Below are positions 37,641 through 46,642 of a DNA stretch of 64,000 nucleotides, in pieces. Source of the DNA: Leptolyngbya sp. O-77 (GTDB taxonomy: Bacteria > Cyanobacteriota > Cyanobacteriia > Elainellales > Elainellaceae); contig NZ_AP017367.1 of NCBI RefSeq assembly GCF_001548395.1, positions 657,001 through 721,000 on the forward strand, in the 5' to 3' direction. The notes under the pieces are model-generated. The model was not told the origin of the DNA, ran no database searches, and saw only the letters and a list, made by a program, of their open reading frames with translations. The stretch's first letter is position 1; each line of letters starts with the position of its first letter. The position numbers and the translations under genes are program-made.

Positions 37641-37656
37641 TGGGGCGATCGCCCCA
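37641..37656. terminator. Palindrome TGGGGCGATCGCCCCA downstream of murI
   Basis: A perfect 16-bp palindrome around HIP1, 21 bp after the murI stop. It could stop transcription or be a chance HIP1 extension; no T run follows. Confidence 0.4.
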
Positions 37657-37801
37657 GAATCCTTCTGCCAATTCTTCAACGAATTCTCCGGCATTCGCCG
37701 TTGGGGTGGGCCACCCTACGGTAAGCTGATAGTTGGCTCAAAACGCCTCAAATCTAAGGCTTGCTTAACATTTCGCTGTTTTTGTACACACTTCTTTGCA
37801 C

Positions 37802-38761
37802 ATGATCGCCAGTCCTCCCCGCACCATCCGCATCGGTTCCCGCAAAAGTCAACTTGCCCTGGTGCAAACCCACTGGGTGCAGTCCGAACTACAAAAAGCC
37901 TTTCCGGGGCACACCTTTGAGGTTCACACCATGAGTACCCAAGGCGACAAGATCCTGGACGTGGCGCTGGCCAAGATTGGCGACAAGGGGCTGTTTACCA
38001 AAGAGCTAGAAGTGGGGATGCTGAACGGCGACATCGACTTTGCCGTGCATTCGCTCAAGGACTTGCCGACCCGGCTGCCAGAAGGGCTGATGCTGGGCTG
38101 CGTGACGGAGCGCGAAGACCCGGCCGATGCGCTGGTGGTGCATGAAAACCACAAGGACAAACAGCTTGACACCTTGCCAGAGGGTGCGGTGATTGGCACG
38201 TCGTCGCTGCGGCGGCTGGCGCAACTGCGGCATCACTACCCCCACCTGGCGTTCAAAGACGTGCGTGGCAACCTGAACACGCGGCTGGCCAAGCTGGATG
38301 CGGGCGAATATGACGCGCTGATTTTGGCGGTGGCGGGGCTAAAGCGACTGGGCATGGGCGATCGCATTCACCAGACCATTCCCAGCGATGTGTCGCTTCA
38401 TGCGGTGGGGCAGGGCGCTCTGGGCATCGAATGCCGCACCGAAGATCCCGAAATTCTCGCGGTGCTGAAGGTGCTGGAGCATACCCCCACCGCCCAGCGC
38501 TGCTATGCCGAACGCGCTTTTCTGCGAGAGCTAGAGGGCGGCTGTCAGGTTCCCATCGGGGTTCATACCGTCATCGAGGGCGACACGCTGGCGCTGACCG
38601 GACTGGTGGCCAGCCTGGATGGACAAACGCTAATCAAAGATACGGTTTCGGGCGCACCCGACACCGCCGAGCAGTTGGGCATCGACCTGGCCCATCGGCT
38701 CAAGGAACAGGGCGCACAGGCCGTGCTGGACGAAATCTTTGCCACGATTCAGCGGGGTTAG
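37802..38761 (+). CDS. hemC: Hydroxymethylbilane synthase (porphobilinogen deaminase)
   Basis: HemC polymerises four porphobilinogens to hydroxymethylbilane for heme, chlorophyll and bilin synthesis. Signatures: IRIGSRKSQLALVQTHWVQ, DFAVHSLKDLP, TSSLRRLAQL, DVRGNLNTRLAKL and the cofactor-binding Cys in ELEGGCQVPIG. Length 319 residues is typical. An in-frame TTG two codons upstream is less likely than the ATG at 37802. Confidence 0.96.
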   Translation: MIASPPRTIRIGSRKSQLALVQTHWVQSELQKAFPGHTFEVHTMSTQGDKILDVALAKIGDKGLFTKELEVGMLNGDIDFAVHSLKDLPTRLPEGLMLGCVTEREDPADALVVHENHKDKQLDTLPEGAVIGTSSLRRLAQLRHHYPHLAFKDVRGNLNTRLAKLDAGEYDALILAVAGLKRLGMGDRIHQTIPSDVSLHAVGQGALGIECRTEDPEILAVLKVLEHTPTAQRCYAERAFLRELEGGCQVPIGVHTVIEGDTLALTGLVASLDGQTLIKDTVSGAPDTAEQLGIDLAHRLKEQGAQAVLDEIFATIQRG

Positions 38762-38762
38762 A

Positions 38763-38813
38763 GGTTGAGTGACCGCATCGGTTAGGTGACCGCATTGGTT
38801 AGGTGACCGCATC
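38763..38813. repeat. 17-bp tandem repeat, three units
   Basis: GGTTGAGTGACCGCATC, GGTTAGGTGACCGCATT and GGTTAGGTGACCGCATC start at 38763, 38780 and 38797. They lie directly downstream of the hemC stop. Confidence 0.9.
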
Positions 38814-38898
38814 GTTTGAACTTTCACTCCAAATCAGGAACTTCTCCAATCGGCGATGCATCTTGGAAACTAGCGCGATCGCCCAGTTGTTCATGCCT

Positions 38899-38945
38899 GC
38901 TTCTGTGCATAATTTCTGTACATAATCGTGCATAATTTCTGTGCA
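38899..38945. repeat. Duplicated GTGCATAATTTCTGT unit upstream of the CAP gene
   Basis: Copies of GTGCATAATTTCTGT at about 38906 and 38929 with related GTACATAATC between. The unit contains TGCAT-type short palindromes and lies about 65-100 bp upstream of the CAP-domain gene. Confidence 0.8.
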
Positions 38946-39008
38946 TGAATTGAGGAGCGATCGCCCAATCTCCTCAAAACGAGTCTAGAAACAATCCCAG
39001 AGGCCATT

Positions 39009-39674
39009 ATGGATAAAGGGCTGAGAACGGGTTTCGCTGGGTTGGCCGGTCTGCTGCTGCTGGGCATGGGCTGGCTCCACCAACAGGCGATCGCCACAGA
39101 GCGAGCCTTGATCTGGTTTGAGCGATCATCTGAGCAATCATCTGAGCAATCATCTGAGCCATCTCTGGAATGGCATACTTTAGGGCGACGGGCATCGAGA
39201 TGGCGCGAAGTGTCTCAGCGCCGAGCCGACCGCTCAGACGAAGCGTTTGTAGACACGATGCTGGCTTCTCACAACCGCTATCGCACCGAGCTAAACCTGC
39301 CGCCGCTGCGATGGTCCGACCAACTGGCGCAGAATGCTCAGGGCTGGGCAGATGAACTGGCTGCGCGAGGCGGTCGCCGTCTAGAACATAGCCAGGGTAC
39401 GGGCGAGGGCGAAAACCTGTGGATGGGCACGTCGGGCTATTTTTCCTATGACGACATGGTGACGGGCTGGGGCGATGAAAAGCGGTATTTTCGCCCCGGC
39501 ACCTTTCCCAACGTCAGCACCACGGGCAACTGGGCGGATGTTGGCCACTACACCCAAATCATCTGGCGCGACACGACCCATGTCGGCTGTGGCCTGTCCA
39601 CGGCGGGCGGCAACGATATCCTGGTTTGCCGCTATAGCCCGCCCGGAAATTACTCCGGTCGCCGTGTTTATTAG
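39009..39674 (+). CDS. CAP/SCP-like (PR-1) secreted protein
   Basis: A 221-residue protein. An N-terminal hydrophobic segment (LAGLLLLGMGWL) is a likely signal anchor. Residues about 40-55 are tandem EQSS repeats. The CAP domain (about 78-215) has the four CAP motifs: LEHSQG, GENLWMG, VGHYTQIIWRDTTHVGCG and CRYSPPGNY, with the usual His and Glu cavity residues. CAP proteins are secreted; the target is unknown. Confidence 0.85.
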   Translation: MDKGLRTGFAGLAGLLLLGMGWLHQQAIATERALIWFERSSEQSSEQSSEPSLEWHTLGRRASRWREVSQRRADRSDEAFVDTMLASHNRYRTELNLPPLRWSDQLAQNAQGWADELAARGGRRLEHSQGTGEGENLWMGTSGYFSYDDMVTGWGDEKRYFRPGTFPNVSTTGNWADVGHYTQIIWRDTTHVGCGLSTAGGNDILVCRYSPPGNYSGRRVY

Positions 39675-39843
39675 TCTTCTCCAAGGCTGCGATCGCCAAA
39701 AAACATCCCGCTGAGTAAGTCCTGGAGTAAGTCCTAAAATAATTACGAAAACGTTACCGAAACTTGCTAGGGTTTAGGTGTTGTGCGTCGCGCTAGAGGA
39801 TGAACGCACAATCGAGACGTTCGGGAGACTCAGGGGGGTCACG

Positions 39844-41340
39844 ATGCGAATTTTGTTTGTGGCGGCCGAAGCGGCCCCGGTGGCAAAAGCAGGCGGCATG
39901 GGCGATGTGGTGGGCGCACTGCCCAAAGTGCTGCGGCAAATGGGGCACGATGTTCGCATCTTTATGCCCTACTACGGTTTTTTGCCAGACAAGATGGAAA
40001 TTCCCAAAAAGCCCGTCTGGTCTGGCACGGCAATGTTTCAGAATTTCAAAATTTTTGAGAGCAGGCTGCCCAAAACCGACGTTCCGGTTTACCTGTTTGG
40101 GCATCCCTCCTTTATGCCCCGCCGCATCTACTACGGTGAAGATGAAGACTGGCGGTTCACCCTGTTTGCCAACGCAGCGTCCGAGTTTGCCTGGAATTTC
40201 TGGCGACCGGACGTGATTCACTGCCACGACTGGCACGCGGGCATGATTCCCGTGTGGATGCACGAGACGGAAGACATCAAGACCGTTTTCACGATTCACA
40301 ACCTGGCGTATCAGGGCCCGTGGCGCTGGCGACTGGAGCAGATGACCTGGTGCCCGTGGTATATGCAGGGGCACAACACGATGGCGGCGGCGGTGCAGTT
40401 TGCCGACATGGTGACGACGGTTTCGCCCACCTATGCTGAGCAAATCAAAACGCCGGAGTATGGCGAACAGCTAGAAGGGCTGCTGTCCTATATCAGCGGC
40501 AAGCTCGTGGGGATTCTCAACGGCATTGACCAAGCGCTGTTTGACCCGGAGCGCGATCGCCAGATTCCGCAAAACTTCACCGCCGATACGCTGGACAATC
40601 GCCGCGAAAACAAAATCGCGCTGCAAGAAGAACTGGGGCTAGAGGTGAATTCCAAGGCCTTTTTGCTGGGCATGGTGACGCGCCTGGTAGAGCAAAAGGG
40701 TCTAGATCTGGTGATTCAAATGCTAGATCGGTTTATTTCCTACACCGATGGGCAACTGGTGGTGCTGGGGACGGGCGATCGCTACTACGAAACCGAGCTA
40801 TGGCATATTGCTTCGCGCCATCCGGGTCGCGTCGCTGTGTACCTGCTGCACAACGACACGCTGGCTCGCCGGATTTATGCGGGTACAGATGCCTTCCTGA
40901 TGCCGTCTCGGTTTGAACCCTGCGGCATCAGCCAGATGATCGCCATGCGCTATGGCTCAATTCCTATCGTGCGGCGCACGGGTGGACTGGTGGATACTGT
41001 GCAGCACCACGCCCCGTCAGAGAACGAGGGCACGGGCTACTGCTTTGACCGCTACGAACCGCTGGATCTGTACACCTGCATGATCCGCGCCTGGGAAGGG
41101 TTCCAATATAAGGACAAGTGGCGATCGCTCCAGCAGCGGGCAATGCACCAGGACTTTGCCTGGGATCACTCCGCCCGCGAGTACGAGAAGATCTATCGCC
41201 GCATCAAAGGCCTGCCCGAATCGGGTGACGAGCTGGATAGCAAGGCAGAAGAAGCCGCAGCCAACCCAGAGGTTGCTGCAACCGACGCAGCCGCACCAGA
41301 CGCATCTTCTGACGAGTCTGCCAAAGAAAAGGTGGCTTAG
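39844..41340 (+). CDS. glgA: Glycogen synthase
   Basis: GlgA extends alpha-1,4-glucan from ADP-glucose. GT5 motifs: N-terminal VAAEAAPVAKAGGMGDVVGA including the KAGGMGD loop, DVIHCHDWHAGM, HNLAYQG, and the C-terminal catalytic SRFEPCGISQMIAMRYG and RRTGGLVDTV. A low-complexity Ala/Glu tail of about 35 residues follows. The start MRILFVAAEAAP (39844) matches the family; the open frame extends 22 residues upstream. It is isolated. Confidence 0.96.
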   Translation: MRILFVAAEAAPVAKAGGMGDVVGALPKVLRQMGHDVRIFMPYYGFLPDKMEIPKKPVWSGTAMFQNFKIFESRLPKTDVPVYLFGHPSFMPRRIYYGEDEDWRFTLFANAASEFAWNFWRPDVIHCHDWHAGMIPVWMHETEDIKTVFTIHNLAYQGPWRWRLEQMTWCPWYMQGHNTMAAAVQFADMVTTVSPTYAEQIKTPEYGEQLEGLLSYISGKLVGILNGIDQALFDPERDRQIPQNFTADTLDNRRENKIALQEELGLEVNSKAFLLGMVTRLVEQKGLDLVIQMLDRFISYTDGQLVVLGTGDRYYETELWHIASRHPGRVAVYLLHNDTLARRIYAGTDAFLMPSRFEPCGISQMIAMRYGSIPIVRRTGGLVDTVQHHAPSENEGTGYCFDRYEPLDLYTCMIRAWEGFQYKDKWRSLQQRAMHQDFAWDHSAREYEKIYRRIKGLPESGDELDSKAEEAAANPEVAATDAAAPDASSDESAKEKVA

Positions 41341-41455
41341 GCGACGTTGTGGATGGTCTCGTTGTGGATGGTCTCTCTGCGGCGGCAGGTGTCTGATCTA
41401 CAAGGGTTGATTTTTCGTGCCCGTCGCGCCCCAAAATCAACCCTTGAGTCGGAAC

Positions 41456-42520
41456 CTAAGCCGTCAGTCCAGCCCCAGTCGGCAGCCCAACCGCCTTAAA
41501 CGCGGCCCGAACGACTTGCGTAGAACCCAAAGGCACTTTGCCATCGCGGGTCAGTTCGCGGGCAGCCGTCACGATCACCGCTACGGCATCGTCAAACTGG
41601 GCCGTCGGCCAGAGTTTTTGCAGCGCACTAAACCAGATTAGGGCGGCATTGTCGGTGCCGATTTCTATCGCAGTCAGATAAAACGCCTTGTTGGGAATGC
41701 CGCTGTTGATATGTACGCCGAAGTTATCTTCGGGCCTGCTGAAATAGTCGCGCATGTGACCCGGCTGCGGATCTTTGCCCAGCAGGTCGTTGTCGTAGGC
41801 GGTTCCTGGCTCCTTCATCGAGCGCAGCGCCTCGCCATAGAGCGTTGGCCCCATGATCTCGTCGCCAATCAGCCAGTCTGCCGTCTGTGCTGTTTGCCCC
41901 TGAGCATATTGCGTAATCGCTGTGCCAAATACATCGGCAAAGTGTTCGTTCAATGCGCCGGACTGTCCCTTGTATTCCAGATTGGCGGTGAACTGAATTA
42001 CGCCGTGGGTGAGTTCGTGGGCGACCACATCCAGAGAGTTGGCAAAGCTGGTGAAAATTTTGCCGTCGCCATCGCCAAAGGTCATCTCATCGCCATCCCA
42101 AAAGGCGTTGAGATAGCGAACGCCAAAGTGGACATTCAGGATCAAATCCATGCCCAGGTTGTCGATGGAGTTGCGCCCCATGACATTTTGGAAATAATCG
42201 CGGACGATGCCTGCATAGTTATGAATGATAGTCACGTCGGCATCGGCGGTTTCTGGATCGGATTCGCCGCGTGCTAGTTTGAGCCGCTGCTGCCAGGTTT
42301 GCTCGCAGTCATAAACGAGGCGATCGCTCTTGCCCACAGGAGCCGCGCCAGTAAAGGTCGCCATGCTGACGGCGGCGGCGGTGGCTTGCCGCTTTTCTCG
42401 CATCTTGCGGCTCTGCTGATAGCTGACGCGGGCATCGTCAACCCCTTTGCGGGCAAGATGCTCTGCAATCACCGGGGGAATAAAGGAACACCGACAGCCT
42501 GGACGACAAAGATGACGCAT
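41456..42520 (-). CDS. M4-family metallopeptidase (thermolysin-like)
   Basis: A zinc endopeptidase. It has the zinc motif HELTH (DVVAHELTHGVIQ) and the third ligand in ALNEHFADVFG, plus the active-site His in FGVHINSGIPNKAFY. The protein is 354 residues and has no evident signal peptide or long propeptide, unlike secreted thermolysins; the first 50 residues include MRHLCRPGCRCS. A cytoplasmic or non-classically exported form is possible. Confidence 0.9.
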   Translation of the reverse strand: MRHLCRPGCRCSFIPPVIAEHLARKGVDDARVSYQQSRKMREKRQATAAAVSMATFTGAAPVGKSDRLVYDCEQTWQQRLKLARGESDPETADADVTIIHNYAGIVRDYFQNVMGRNSIDNLGMDLILNVHFGVRYLNAFWDGDEMTFGDGDGKIFTSFANSLDVVAHELTHGVIQFTANLEYKGQSGALNEHFADVFGTAITQYAQGQTAQTADWLIGDEIMGPTLYGEALRSMKEPGTAYDNDLLGKDPQPGHMRDYFSRPEDNFGVHINSGIPNKAFYLTAIEIGTDNAALIWFSALQKLWPTAQFDDAVAVIVTAARELTRDGKVPLGSTQVVRAAFKAVGLPTGAGLTA

Positions 42521-42643
42521 AAAGACTCGCTCCTAATCCTAAATAATGAGCAGGACTTACCCAAAGACACATTGAAACGGCGCTGAAGCAACGACAGCAA
42601 AACGGGGGTCTGATTTGCTACAGCTTATCTTTTTGGACTAGAG

Positions 42644-42674
42644 ACACGCCTGCGTAGGCCCTGGGCAGGCGTGT
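42644..42674. terminator. 10-bp inverted repeat between the M4 and M15 genes
   Basis: ACACGCCTGC (42644-42653) and GCAGGCGTGT (42665-42674) are perfect arms with an 11-base loop. It lies 38 bp past the stop of the minus-strand M15 gene, consistent with a transcription terminator, but no T run follows on that strand. Confidence 0.5.
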
Positions 42675-42711
42675 GACGGGTCGCTCGTACCTCAGTGGGA
42701 GATCGGTGTTC

Positions 42712-44055
42712 CTAAAACCCCCAGGTGCGCTTTGGCCCGATATCCAGGTGAATCACGTTCGGCATGTTGCTATAGATGCCAATACCGCCATTCCAGGACA
42801 GCATCACTGCATTGGCCACCTGACGGCCGCTCAGGCCCTGCACCTGCACATCGACTGCTTTGCCATAGAGGTGCTGGCTGTTGGTTGCCCCGCCCACTGC
42901 CGAGTTGACATCTGGCGGACGATACCAGGAATTGACCTGGAAGGGGCGGCCAATCTGGTTTCGCACCCGTTGCAGCTCCCGCGCCAGGGCCAGGATATTG
43001 TCGGCGATCGCCTTGGTAGCGGGAATTCGCGTTGCGTTCTTGGTTGCCTCGCCCCAGGTAAAGTTGCCGTTGGGAATAATCGGCTGGTCGGTATAAAACG
43101 TGGAGGAATAGCCCGGCAGTCGAAATGGCCGACCCGTGTATTGGGGGGGGGGCGGCGGCGGTGGGGGCGGCGGTGGGGGGGGGGGCGGCGGCGGTGGGGG
43201 CGGTTGCGGTCTGGGATAAACCACTCTGCCCGCCTGCTCGACTCGCGCATGTTGGTCAAATACATACCAGGTGTTAAACCCGTAGATATTGTCTTTGACG
43301 TATTTGAGTGCAAACTTGATGTGTGAGTTGAATGATCCCTGGGCATCGGCAAAGGCATAGTTGTCGATCACGAGCAGCGTCCCTGGAATGGCAGGGGCCT
43401 GTTCGTTGGGCGCAAGCTGCGACGACTGCACCGGGCGACGTTTGAACAGCGTGTTTTGCGTAATTCGCAAGATAAACGCATTGGGGTCTTCAGGCGGGTA
43501 CACCACGTCTCCATCAAAGGTGACAAAGGCGTGCTGATTGAACACAAACCAGGTGCTTAGCCCGTTGATAAAATCAGCGCGATCGCGAATGGCTAACTTA
43601 ATGTGGTTGTTAAATTCGCCCTGCGCGTCGGCGAAGGCGTAGGAATGCAGGTTGAGCGTCCGTCCCCGCTGGATCGAGACTCGTTCTGAAGGAGACAACA
43701 GAGACGAATCGACCGGGCGGCGCTTCAGGATCGTATTTTGATTAATCCAGAGGATCGGTATGCTCTCTTGATCTTCGTGCGGGTAGACCACGACCCCGTT
43801 GGCTTCGACTTGGGCATCCAGACTCGACACAAACCAGGTGTTGAATCCATTGATGGTTCGGTTTTGCAACGCGAACTTTATATGTCCGTTGAAGGAGCCG
43901 TTGATATTGGCGTAGGCGTAGGAATGCAGTGGGTAGGTGTTGCCAGAGGTGATCGCCACCATTTCATTGGGCTGCAACAGAGAAGTCGGCTCGGGCCGCA
44001 GCTTAAACACGGTTGCTGTTTTCACACGCAGAATCAGTTGTACCATCGGCAACAC
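42712..44055 (-). CDS. D-alanyl-D-alanine carboxypeptidase-like M15 peptidase with N-terminal repeats
   Basis: A 447-residue protein. Residues 1-275 hold three repeats of about 88-92 residues with the pattern LKRRPxxSSxLxPxE, HSYAFADAQGxFNxHIK and FNTWxVFxxHA. A Pro-only run (about 24 Pro, residues 285-308) joins them to the C-terminal M15 domain. That domain has QVNSWYRPPDVN, NSQHLYGKAVDV (zinc His and Asp) and VIHLDIG. It probably trims peptidoglycan peptides while the repeats bind a surface ligand. No clear signal peptide is visible. Confidence 0.8.
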   Translation of the reverse strand: MLPMVQLILRVKTATVFKLRPEPTSLLQPNEMVAITSGNTYPLHSYAYANINGSFNGHIKFALQNRTINGFNTWFVSSLDAQVEANGVVVYPHEDQESIPILWINQNTILKRRPVDSSLLSPSERVSIQRGRTLNLHSYAFADAQGEFNNHIKLAIRDRADFINGLSTWFVFNQHAFVTFDGDVVYPPEDPNAFILRITQNTLFKRRPVQSSQLAPNEQAPAIPGTLLVIDNYAFADAQGSFNSHIKFALKYVKDNIYGFNTWYVFDQHARVEQAGRVVYPRPQPPPPPPPPPPPPPPPPPPPPQYTGRPFRLPGYSSTFYTDQPIIPNGNFTWGEATKNATRIPATKAIADNILALARELQRVRNQIGRPFQVNSWYRPPDVNSAVGGATNSQHLYGKAVDVQVQGLSGRQVANAVMLSWNGGIGIYSNMPNVIHLDIGPKRTWGF

Positions 44056-44356
44056 CCAAATCTAGTTCGCTCAAAGCGCTCCAAAGCAAGCGCTGAAAAT
44101 AGACCTACTCATGATAGGTGCTTTTGTAGCTTTTGCAGCTTTGGGCATCGCCCCGCTGTTTTAGAGCAACTGGCTATCAACTACATGGCGCAACCCTGAG
44201 CGATCCCAGACAGGCTTGTCTAAATCGATTTTTGGAAGCGTAGAAGACCCGCGCAGCCCACCTCTGGACGTAGAAACCCATTCCATAAATTAATCAGGGC
44301 TGCTATAATTCATGATTGTCTGTAAAAATTGACTTTGCAGCGCTCGATGCAGCCTT
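44056..44356. other. Spacer upstream of tRNA-Thr
   Basis: About 300 bp between the start of the M15 gene and the tRNA. It contains a short hairpin ACCTA-N7-TAGGT at 44103-44119 and probably the promoters for the M15 gene (minus) and the tRNA (plus). No ORF is supported. Confidence 0.55.
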
Positions 44357-44428
44357 GCCGGTGTAGCTCAGTGGTAGAGCACTCGATTCGTAATCGAGCG
44401 GCCGTGAGTTCAAATCTCATCACCGGCT
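44357..44428 (+). tRNA. tRNA-Thr (anticodon CGU)
   Basis: A 72-base cloverleaf without encoded CCA. Acceptor GCCGGTG pairs with CACCGGC, D stem GCTC with GAGC, anticodon stem CTCGA with TCGAG around loop TTCGTAA, and T stem GTGAG with CTCAT around TTCAAAT. The anticodon CGT (CGU) reads ACG, threonine. Confidence 0.95.
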
Positions 44429-44574
44429 TTCACGCCAAAGCCATTAAAGATCGGTAACTCTAGGATTCCTGCTTCCCAGAGACGGCTTCTGGAAAGATAG
44501 ACCAGTTCTAAAGAGAAAACTCCAGTTCTCATATGGACGGGGTTTATGTGCTGTGTTGATACGCCATTCGTCCA

Positions 44575-45162
44575 CTAAAGCAGCAAGGGATGGATCTCAG
44601 CGGCCCGCTGCAACAGCTTGCGATACTCGCGGTTGCTGACGATGTAGGCTCCAAAGCGGGCCAGGTGGGGGTTCATCATTTGCGCGTCGAAGAGAACAAA
44701 CTGGCGATCGCGCAATCGCTCCACTAGCTTCACCATCGCTACCTTCGACCCGTCGGGAATTCGATAAAACATCGACTCGCCAATAAACGCACCGCCGACA
44801 ATAATCCCCAAAATGCCGCCCGCCAGCTCATCGCCCCGCCAGGTTTCAAAGCTGTGGGCATAGCCCGCGCGATGGAGTTCCTGATAAATCACCTTTAGCT
44901 CATCAGAAATCCAGGTGGTGTCGCGGTCGGCGCAGCCCTCTACAACTTCTGAAAAGGCGCGATCGATCGCCACCGAAAAGCGGTTTTGGTTCAGCACCCG
45001 CTGGAGCGATCGCGGATAGCGAAACCGATCATCCAGCGGGATTAGCGTCCGCTGCTGGCTAGAATACCAACCCAGCGAGTCACCTGTGTCTTCTGCCATC
45101 AAGAAATATCCCTGGGCATAGCGCTGGACGATCGCCTCAATGTCATACTGATACCAGGTCAT
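44575..45162 (-). CDS. aat: Leucyl/phenylalanyl-tRNA--protein transferase
   Basis: Aat adds Leu or Phe to N-terminal Arg/Lys of proteins, feeding the N-end-rule pathway. Matching blocks: GYFLMAEDTGDSLGWYS, RSLQRVLNQNRFSVAIDRAF, SFETWRGDELAGGILGI and ESMFYRIPDGSKVA. Length 195 residues fits the short cyanobacterial form. Confidence 0.92.
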   Translation of the reverse strand: MTWYQYDIEAIVQRYAQGYFLMAEDTGDSLGWYSSQQRTLIPLDDRFRYPRSLQRVLNQNRFSVAIDRAFSEVVEGCADRDTTWISDELKVIYQELHRAGYAHSFETWRGDELAGGILGIIVGGAFIGESMFYRIPDGSKVAMVKLVERLRDRQFVLFDAQMMNPHLARFGAYIVSNREYRKLLQRAAEIHPLLL

Positions 45163-45218
45163 ACCTCCATCCTACGGAACAGACTGCGAAATCGCTGAGT
45201 CAGGCGCGAAGTTGTTGC

Positions 45219-45370
45219 AAACGCGACTTTCAAACGCGAATCTCAAACAGGAATTTCAAACGCGACGTTATTTCAAGCTTGTCTCAAATTCGTCTCAAAA
45301 ACTTGTCTCAAAAACTTGTCTCAAAAATTTGTCTCAAAGTTGCCTCAAACTCGAAGTTGCCTCAGAATTG
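45219..45370. repeat. Degenerate tandem repeats upstream of a small gene
   Basis: First TTTCAAACGCGA-type units (45224-45265), then four GTCTCAAAAACTT-type 13-bp units (about 45287-45338), then GTTGCCTCAAACTCGAA and a near copy. They end directly before the start of the 45374 gene. Confidence 0.85.
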
Positions 45371-45373
45371 CTT

Positions 45374-45703
45374 ATGGCTGAACCGATCCCAGCAATTACC
45401 CTGCCCGTGGCGACCCATCCCCAGCAGGAGGGCGAATGGCTCCAGGCGGCGCTGCACCGATGGCTTGACGAAGAGTTTATCCCCGAAGCAGTGAATGCAG
45501 AGATTGCCCGACGGGCGGCGCAGGTGTTTGTGAGACATCGCATGGAAGGAGAAACAGATTTGGGGTCGCTGGTAATTGCCCTAGTGACGGAAATGCAGGC
45601 GTTTGACTTTTCCCGCAGTTTTTTTAGCGAGTTTGCCGTGGCCAATGCGGTCAGCGATTTGCTGCTAGACAGCCTGGGGGTTGATCGCTGCTGCGGCGGT
45701 TGA
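45374..45703 (+). CDS. Conserved hypothetical small acidic protein
   Basis: A 109-residue soluble, helical protein starting MAEPIPAITLPV. It contains HRWLDEEFIPEAVNAEIARR and a C-terminal DLLLDSLGVDRCCGG with a Cys pair. I do not recognise a named domain. The open frame runs 54 codons further upstream, but that part is encoded by tandem repeats and is unlikely to be translated. Confidence 0.65.
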   Translation: MAEPIPAITLPVATHPQQEGEWLQAALHRWLDEEFIPEAVNAEIARRAAQVFVRHRMEGETDLGSLVIALVTEMQAFDFSRSFFSEFAVANAVSDLLLDSLGVDRCCGG

Positions 45704-45724
45704 GTAGGGCGCAGGTTTTCCTGG

Positions 45725-45743
45725 TTTTAAGGATTCCTTAAAA
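45725..45743. promoter_or_regulatory. Perfect palindrome upstream of the SphR-like gene
   Basis: TTTTAAGGATTCCTTAAAA has 9-bp arms around a single base. It lies 74 bp upstream of the SphR-like ATG and 21 bp after the preceding stop. It contains TTAA cores, as Pho boxes do, so an operator is plausible; a weak terminator is the alternative. Confidence 0.5.
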
Positions 45744-45817
45744 TTGTGCGGGCGATCGCCCCCTATCTGTTTCTACCAATTTGGTAATATTGACCTGATG
45801 CTCACCGTGAAAAATTC

Positions 45818-46588
45818 ATGGGATCCACGATTCAGGACACTCCAGCGCTAGATAGCAAGCTGCTTCAGACCGATGTCAAGCTCGGTCGCGTTCTGCTGGT
45901 GGAAGACGAAGAACTCATTCGTGAGACAATTAAGCTCGCCCTCAGCGACGAAGGCTACGACGTACTCGTGGCAGAGGACGGGCGGGCCGCGCTGGATATC
46001 ATGACTCGCGCCGACGACAGCGAGTATGCCGAGTTTGAGATTGACCTGATTATTTTGGACTTAATGTTGCCCTACGTGAACGGATTGGATCTGTGCCGTC
46101 TGATCCGCCACAACGGCAGCACTGTACCGATTCTCATCCTTAGCGCCAAAGGCAGCGAAACCGATCGCGTGGTTGGGCTAGAAGTGGGCGCAGACGACTA
46201 TCTCACCAAGCCCTTTGGAATGCGGGAACTGATTGCTCGCTGTCGAGCGCTGCTGCGTCGCCATCGCCAGGCCCAGCCCCAGATTGGGGATGCAAACCTG
46301 AGGTTTCAAGACATTACCTTGTTTCCGCAGGAGTGTCGCGTGACGGTGCGGGGTGAAGCCATCAACCTCTCGCCCAAAGAGTTCCGCATCCTGGAACTGT
46401 TTATGACCCATCCCCGACGGGTATGGTCGCGAGAGCAGCTCATCGAAAAGGTGTGGGGCCCTGATTTCATGGGCGACAGCAAGACGGTGGATGTCCACAT
46501 TCGCTGGCTGCGCGAAAAGCTAGAGCTAGACCCCAGCCACCCCGAATATCTGACCACGGTGCGCGGGTTTGGCTATCGCTTTGGCTAA
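45818..46588 (+). CDS. sphR: OmpR/PhoB-family response regulator (SphR-like)
   Basis: A 256-residue regulator. The receiver domain (about 23-145) has the acidic VEDEE, the phospho-acceptor Asp in LIILDLMLPYVNGLD and the Lys in DDYLTKPFGM. The winged-helix output domain (160-256) has LSPKEFRILELF, VWSREQLIEKVWG and TVRGFGYRFG. The histidine kinase gene follows at once, matching the phosphate-regulon SphR-SphS pair of cyanobacteria. The specific SphR assignment is from gene order and general similarity. Confidence 0.8.
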   Translation: MGSTIQDTPALDSKLLQTDVKLGRVLLVEDEELIRETIKLALSDEGYDVLVAEDGRAALDIMTRADDSEYAEFEIDLIILDLMLPYVNGLDLCRLIRHNGSTVPILILSAKGSETDRVVGLEVGADDYLTKPFGMRELIARCRALLRRHRQAQPQIGDANLRFQDITLFPQECRVTVRGEAINLSPKEFRILELFMTHPRRVWSREQLIEKVWGPDFMGDSKTVDVHIRWLREKLELDPSHPEYLTTVRGFGYRFG

Positions 46589-46642
46589 GCGCCCTCGGGC
46601 GGCTGATTGGGGACTTCAAGAGGTACTCTCAAAGGATCTGCG

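Noticed and set aside
43141..43205. G-rich run as a possible regulatory G-quadruplex
   Set aside because: It codes for the polyproline linker of the M15 protein on the other strand, which explains the composition.
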